NCBI GenBank assembly: GCA_044425705.1
Contig: JAWXVD010000040.1
Location: 1-26,282 of the forward strand
From: JAWXVD01 sp044425705
GTDB lineage: Bacteria > Bacillota > Clostridia > Lachnospirales > Lachnospiraceae
Length of the DNA stretch: 26,282 nucleotides
Direction of reading: 5' to 3'
Both the position numbers and the translations under genes were made by a program. This document shows, one piece after another, positions 24,811-26,282 of this stretch; position 1 is the first letter of the stretch; each line of letters opens with the position of its first letter. The notes beneath the pieces were generated by a model. The model was not told the origin of the DNA, did not search any database, and saw nothing but the letters and a program-made list of their open reading frames with translations.

Positions 24811-24885
24811 ATGAAGAATGACAACTTAAGAGGAGAGCTAACTGTTGATTTGCGAATTGCTATCACCAACTTTTTGAGGGTGTAA
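24811..24885 (+). CDS. 24-codon ORF with good ribosome site, possible leader peptide or gene remnant
   Basis: The peptide starts MKNDNLRGELTV and ends ITNFLRV. GGAGG at 24797-24801 gives 9-nt spacing. No similarity is recognised. It may be the surviving start of a decayed gene, since nothing in the following 300 nt continues it in any plus-strand frame. Confidence 0.2.
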   Translation: MKNDNLRGELTVDLRIAITNFLRV

Positions 24886-25058
24886 AAATTTCTGTGTCTT
24901 AGAAGAAAAAATCTTCTTGAAAATGAGTTAGATATGTAAATATATATTTAAAATCCTTCATTTATTTCTATGTCGAATTTTATTGTAGTAATAGTATTAC
25001 CGTAATCATATTTTTTATACACATTTTTTTATTTTTTTGCATCAAAATAAAAGGTATC

Positions 25059-25073
25059 TTGGGCTCTGCCCAA
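25059..25073. repeat. TTGGGC-TCT-GCCCAA hairpin element
   Basis: A perfect 6-bp stem with a TCT loop is followed by AAACCCG. GGGCTCTGCCC cores of this kind are familiar from intergenic repeats of Clostridia. No T run follows, so it is not an evident terminator. It may mark the edge of the insertion sequence or of an older repeat. Confidence 0.35.
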
Positions 25074-25141
25074 ACCCGACCTCCAGAATAAATTGAGGGA
25101 TATTGGTTATACTGTAGATACCGATAGAATAAGTAAGTCTT

Positions 25142-25178
25142 ATAGGCTGATTTAAGCAAGCTGTTTGAATCAGCCTAT
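25142..25178 (-). terminator. Hairpin downstream of the transposase gene
   Basis: ATAGGCTGATT (25142-25152) pairs perfectly over 11 bp with AATCAGCCTAT (25168-25178), with a 15-nt loop. It lies directly after the minus-strand transposase stop, where it would terminate that transcript, but the downstream minus-strand bases (AAGACTTACTT) have no solid T run. Confidence 0.5.
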
Positions 25179-25186
25179 TATTCTTA

Positions 25187-26254
25187 TTATAGATACGATA
25201 TCACTCGTTCCTTATATAAAAGAATAAGTTGACTTAATACTAGATCCCAATTTCGGTAACGTTGTGTCCACTTTTTCTGTACATTTTGGGTCACAAGATA
25301 CAGCATTTTTTCTAAGGAGGAGTCACTAGGAAATGAGCTTTTTGATTTTGTTACTTTTCTAAATTGACGGTTGACTCCTTCTATGATGTTAGTTGTATAC
25401 ATAATCCGTCTGATATCTTCACTAAACTGAAAAAATCGTTTTACTACATCCCAGTTTTGTTCCCAATTATTTAGAGCATAAGGATATTTCTTACCCCAAC
25501 TTTCTTTCATACCTTCTAGTTCTGCTAGAGCAGCATCTTCTGTAGGTGCTTTATAAACTGCTTTAAAATCACTTGCAAATTTTTTGATGTCTTTATAAGA
25601 AACATATTTAAAAGAATTTCTTAACATATGAATAATGCATCGTTGTACTTCTGCTTGTGGGTATACTGCATGAATTGCCTCTTGAAAACCAGCTAATCCA
25701 TCTACACAAAAGAAAAGAACATCTTTTACACCTCTATTTTTTAAATCATTGAGCATACCCAACCAAAATTTTGAGGATTCATTGGCTCCTACAGTAATGC
25801 TTAAAATATCTTTTGTTCCCTCTAAGGTAACACCTAATACAACATATGCTGCACGGTTAATAATCCTACCTTCTTCTCGAATTTTATAGTGAATGGCATC
25901 CATAAAAACAAAAGGATAAATGGGATCTAGGGGCCTGGTTTGCCAGCTCTTTACTTCGGGTAGTATTTTGTCTGTAATTTTGCTAACCATATCTGCAGAC
26001 ACTTCAATCCCATAAAGATCTTGCAATTGGTCATGAATATCTCTAGTAGATAACCCTCTTGCATCTAAAGAAATAATTTTTTCCTCAATACCAGAAACAT
26101 CACGTTGATGTTTTGGAATAATTAGGGGCTCAAACTCCCCGTTTCTATCTCTAGGTACTTCTATTGCTAACTTCCCATCTTTCTCATACTCAATCTCTTT
26201 TTGATAGAAAAAAAGTAACATAAATACTGAAAATACCACAATTTTCACTTGCAA
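25187..26254 (-). pseudogene. IS256-family transposase, N-terminus lost
   Basis: DDE transposase of an IS256-type element. The catalytic domain is complete: FMDAIHYK (D119), CVDGLAGF (D185) and NIIEGVNRQFRK (E292), plus the conserved C-x2-H in RCIIHMLRNS. Family homology begins only around AIEVPRDRNGEFEP (about residue 30), whereas full-length IS256 transposases have roughly 70-80 further residues before this point that carry the DNA-binding domain. The first 25 or so residues here are a hydrophobic, unrelated sequence, and the start codon would be TTG. The frame stays open to the window end. A 16-bp hairpin at 26230-26268 sits over the supposed start. The element is therefore 5'-truncated and probably inactive. 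It faces the capsule cluster and may have helped to move or bound it. Confidence 0.85.
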
Positions 26255-26268
26255 AATTGTGGTATTTT
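26230..26268. terminator. Perfect 16-bp palindromic hairpin, possible bidirectional terminator
   Basis: AAAATACCACAATTTT (26230-26245) pairs perfectly with 26253-26268 across a 7-nt loop. T-rich bases follow on both strands, suiting a bidirectional terminator. On the minus strand it lies at the foreign start of the truncated transposase frame, so it would stop transcription into that frame. Confidence 0.55.
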
Positions 26269-26282
26269 TGCTATAATAATTG

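Larger units (their letters stand above)
24886..25186. other. Non-coding stretch with no recognisable gene
   Basis: Very AT-rich at first, with a small AGAAGA/TCTTCT hairpin at 24901-24917, T runs around 25024-25038 and no ORF of note. Near 25059 it turns GC-rich with the GGGCTCTGCCC element, and it ends in the transposase-side hairpin at 25142-25178. The left end of the insertion sequence probably lies in here, but no terminal repeat could be fixed because the other end is missing. Confidence 0.6.

Noticed and set aside
1..26282. CRISPR array, tRNA or rRNA genes
   Set aside because: No regularly spaced repeat with unique spacers was seen, nor any tRNA-like cloverleaf or rRNA sequence on either strand.

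Overview
The window looks like an AT-rich, low-GC Gram-positive obligate anaerobe of the Clostridia, most plausibly a Lachnospiraceae-type gut bacterium. The reasons are a class B sortase with a sorting-motif protein, CpsB-type phosphatase and BY-kinases of the Gram-positive kind, strong GGAG ribosome binding sites, and an oxygen-sensitive glycyl radical enzyme with its activase. The species cannot be named from the sequence alone.

Layout. 1-1378: cell-wall module (class B sortase truncated by the window edge; secreted Thr-rich protein ending exactly at an APKTGE motif). 1379-6170: regulatory and assembly head of a capsule/exopolysaccharide operon (possible promoter, CpsB-type PHP phosphatase, membrane-anchored DUF5011/Ig-like protein, then two tandem fused Wzz/BY-kinase genes). 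6121-19287: polysaccharide assembly genes, all on the plus strand and mostly tightly packed: GT4 transferase, pyruvyltransferase-family protein, GT4, polytopic Wzy candidate, GT4, hexapeptide acetyltransferase, a frameshifted galactofuranosyltransferase/Gtf3-like gene, a GT4 paralog of the earlier GT4, two more GT4-like genes and two GT2 genes. 19369-22154: glycyl radical enzyme (GRE) plus radical SAM activase, overlapping by 4 nt. 22164-23606: Wzx flippase. 23607-24395: a strong hairpin, then a VanZ-like membrane protein. 24396-25186: non-coding, hairpin-rich stretch with two doubtful tiny ORFs. 25187-26254 (minus): IS256-family transposase lacking its N-terminal domain.

How the genes fit together. 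The GTs would build a lipid-linked repeat unit, decorated by the acetyltransferase and perhaps by pyruvyl transfer. Wzx would flip it, the polytopic protein may polymerise it, and the Wzz/BY-kinase pair with the CpsB phosphatase would control chain length and export. No initiating phosphoglycosyl transferase and no nucleotide-sugar synthesis gene is present, so these must lie elsewhere. From about 11 kb onward the genes are visibly AT-richer than those before, as expected for the exchangeable serotype-specific part.

Most interesting point: a complete but short and divergent GRE with a Cys-Trp-Glu active site and a V-R-V-W-G-F glycyl loop sits with its activase between GT2 genes and the flippase. 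No microcompartment or aldehyde-processing genes are near it. The placement suggests an anaerobic radical step in making or modifying the surface polysaccharide, which I do not recognise as a described system. Two genes (the sorting-motif protein and the Gtf3-like transferase) appear broken at short G runs, each restorable by removing one base.
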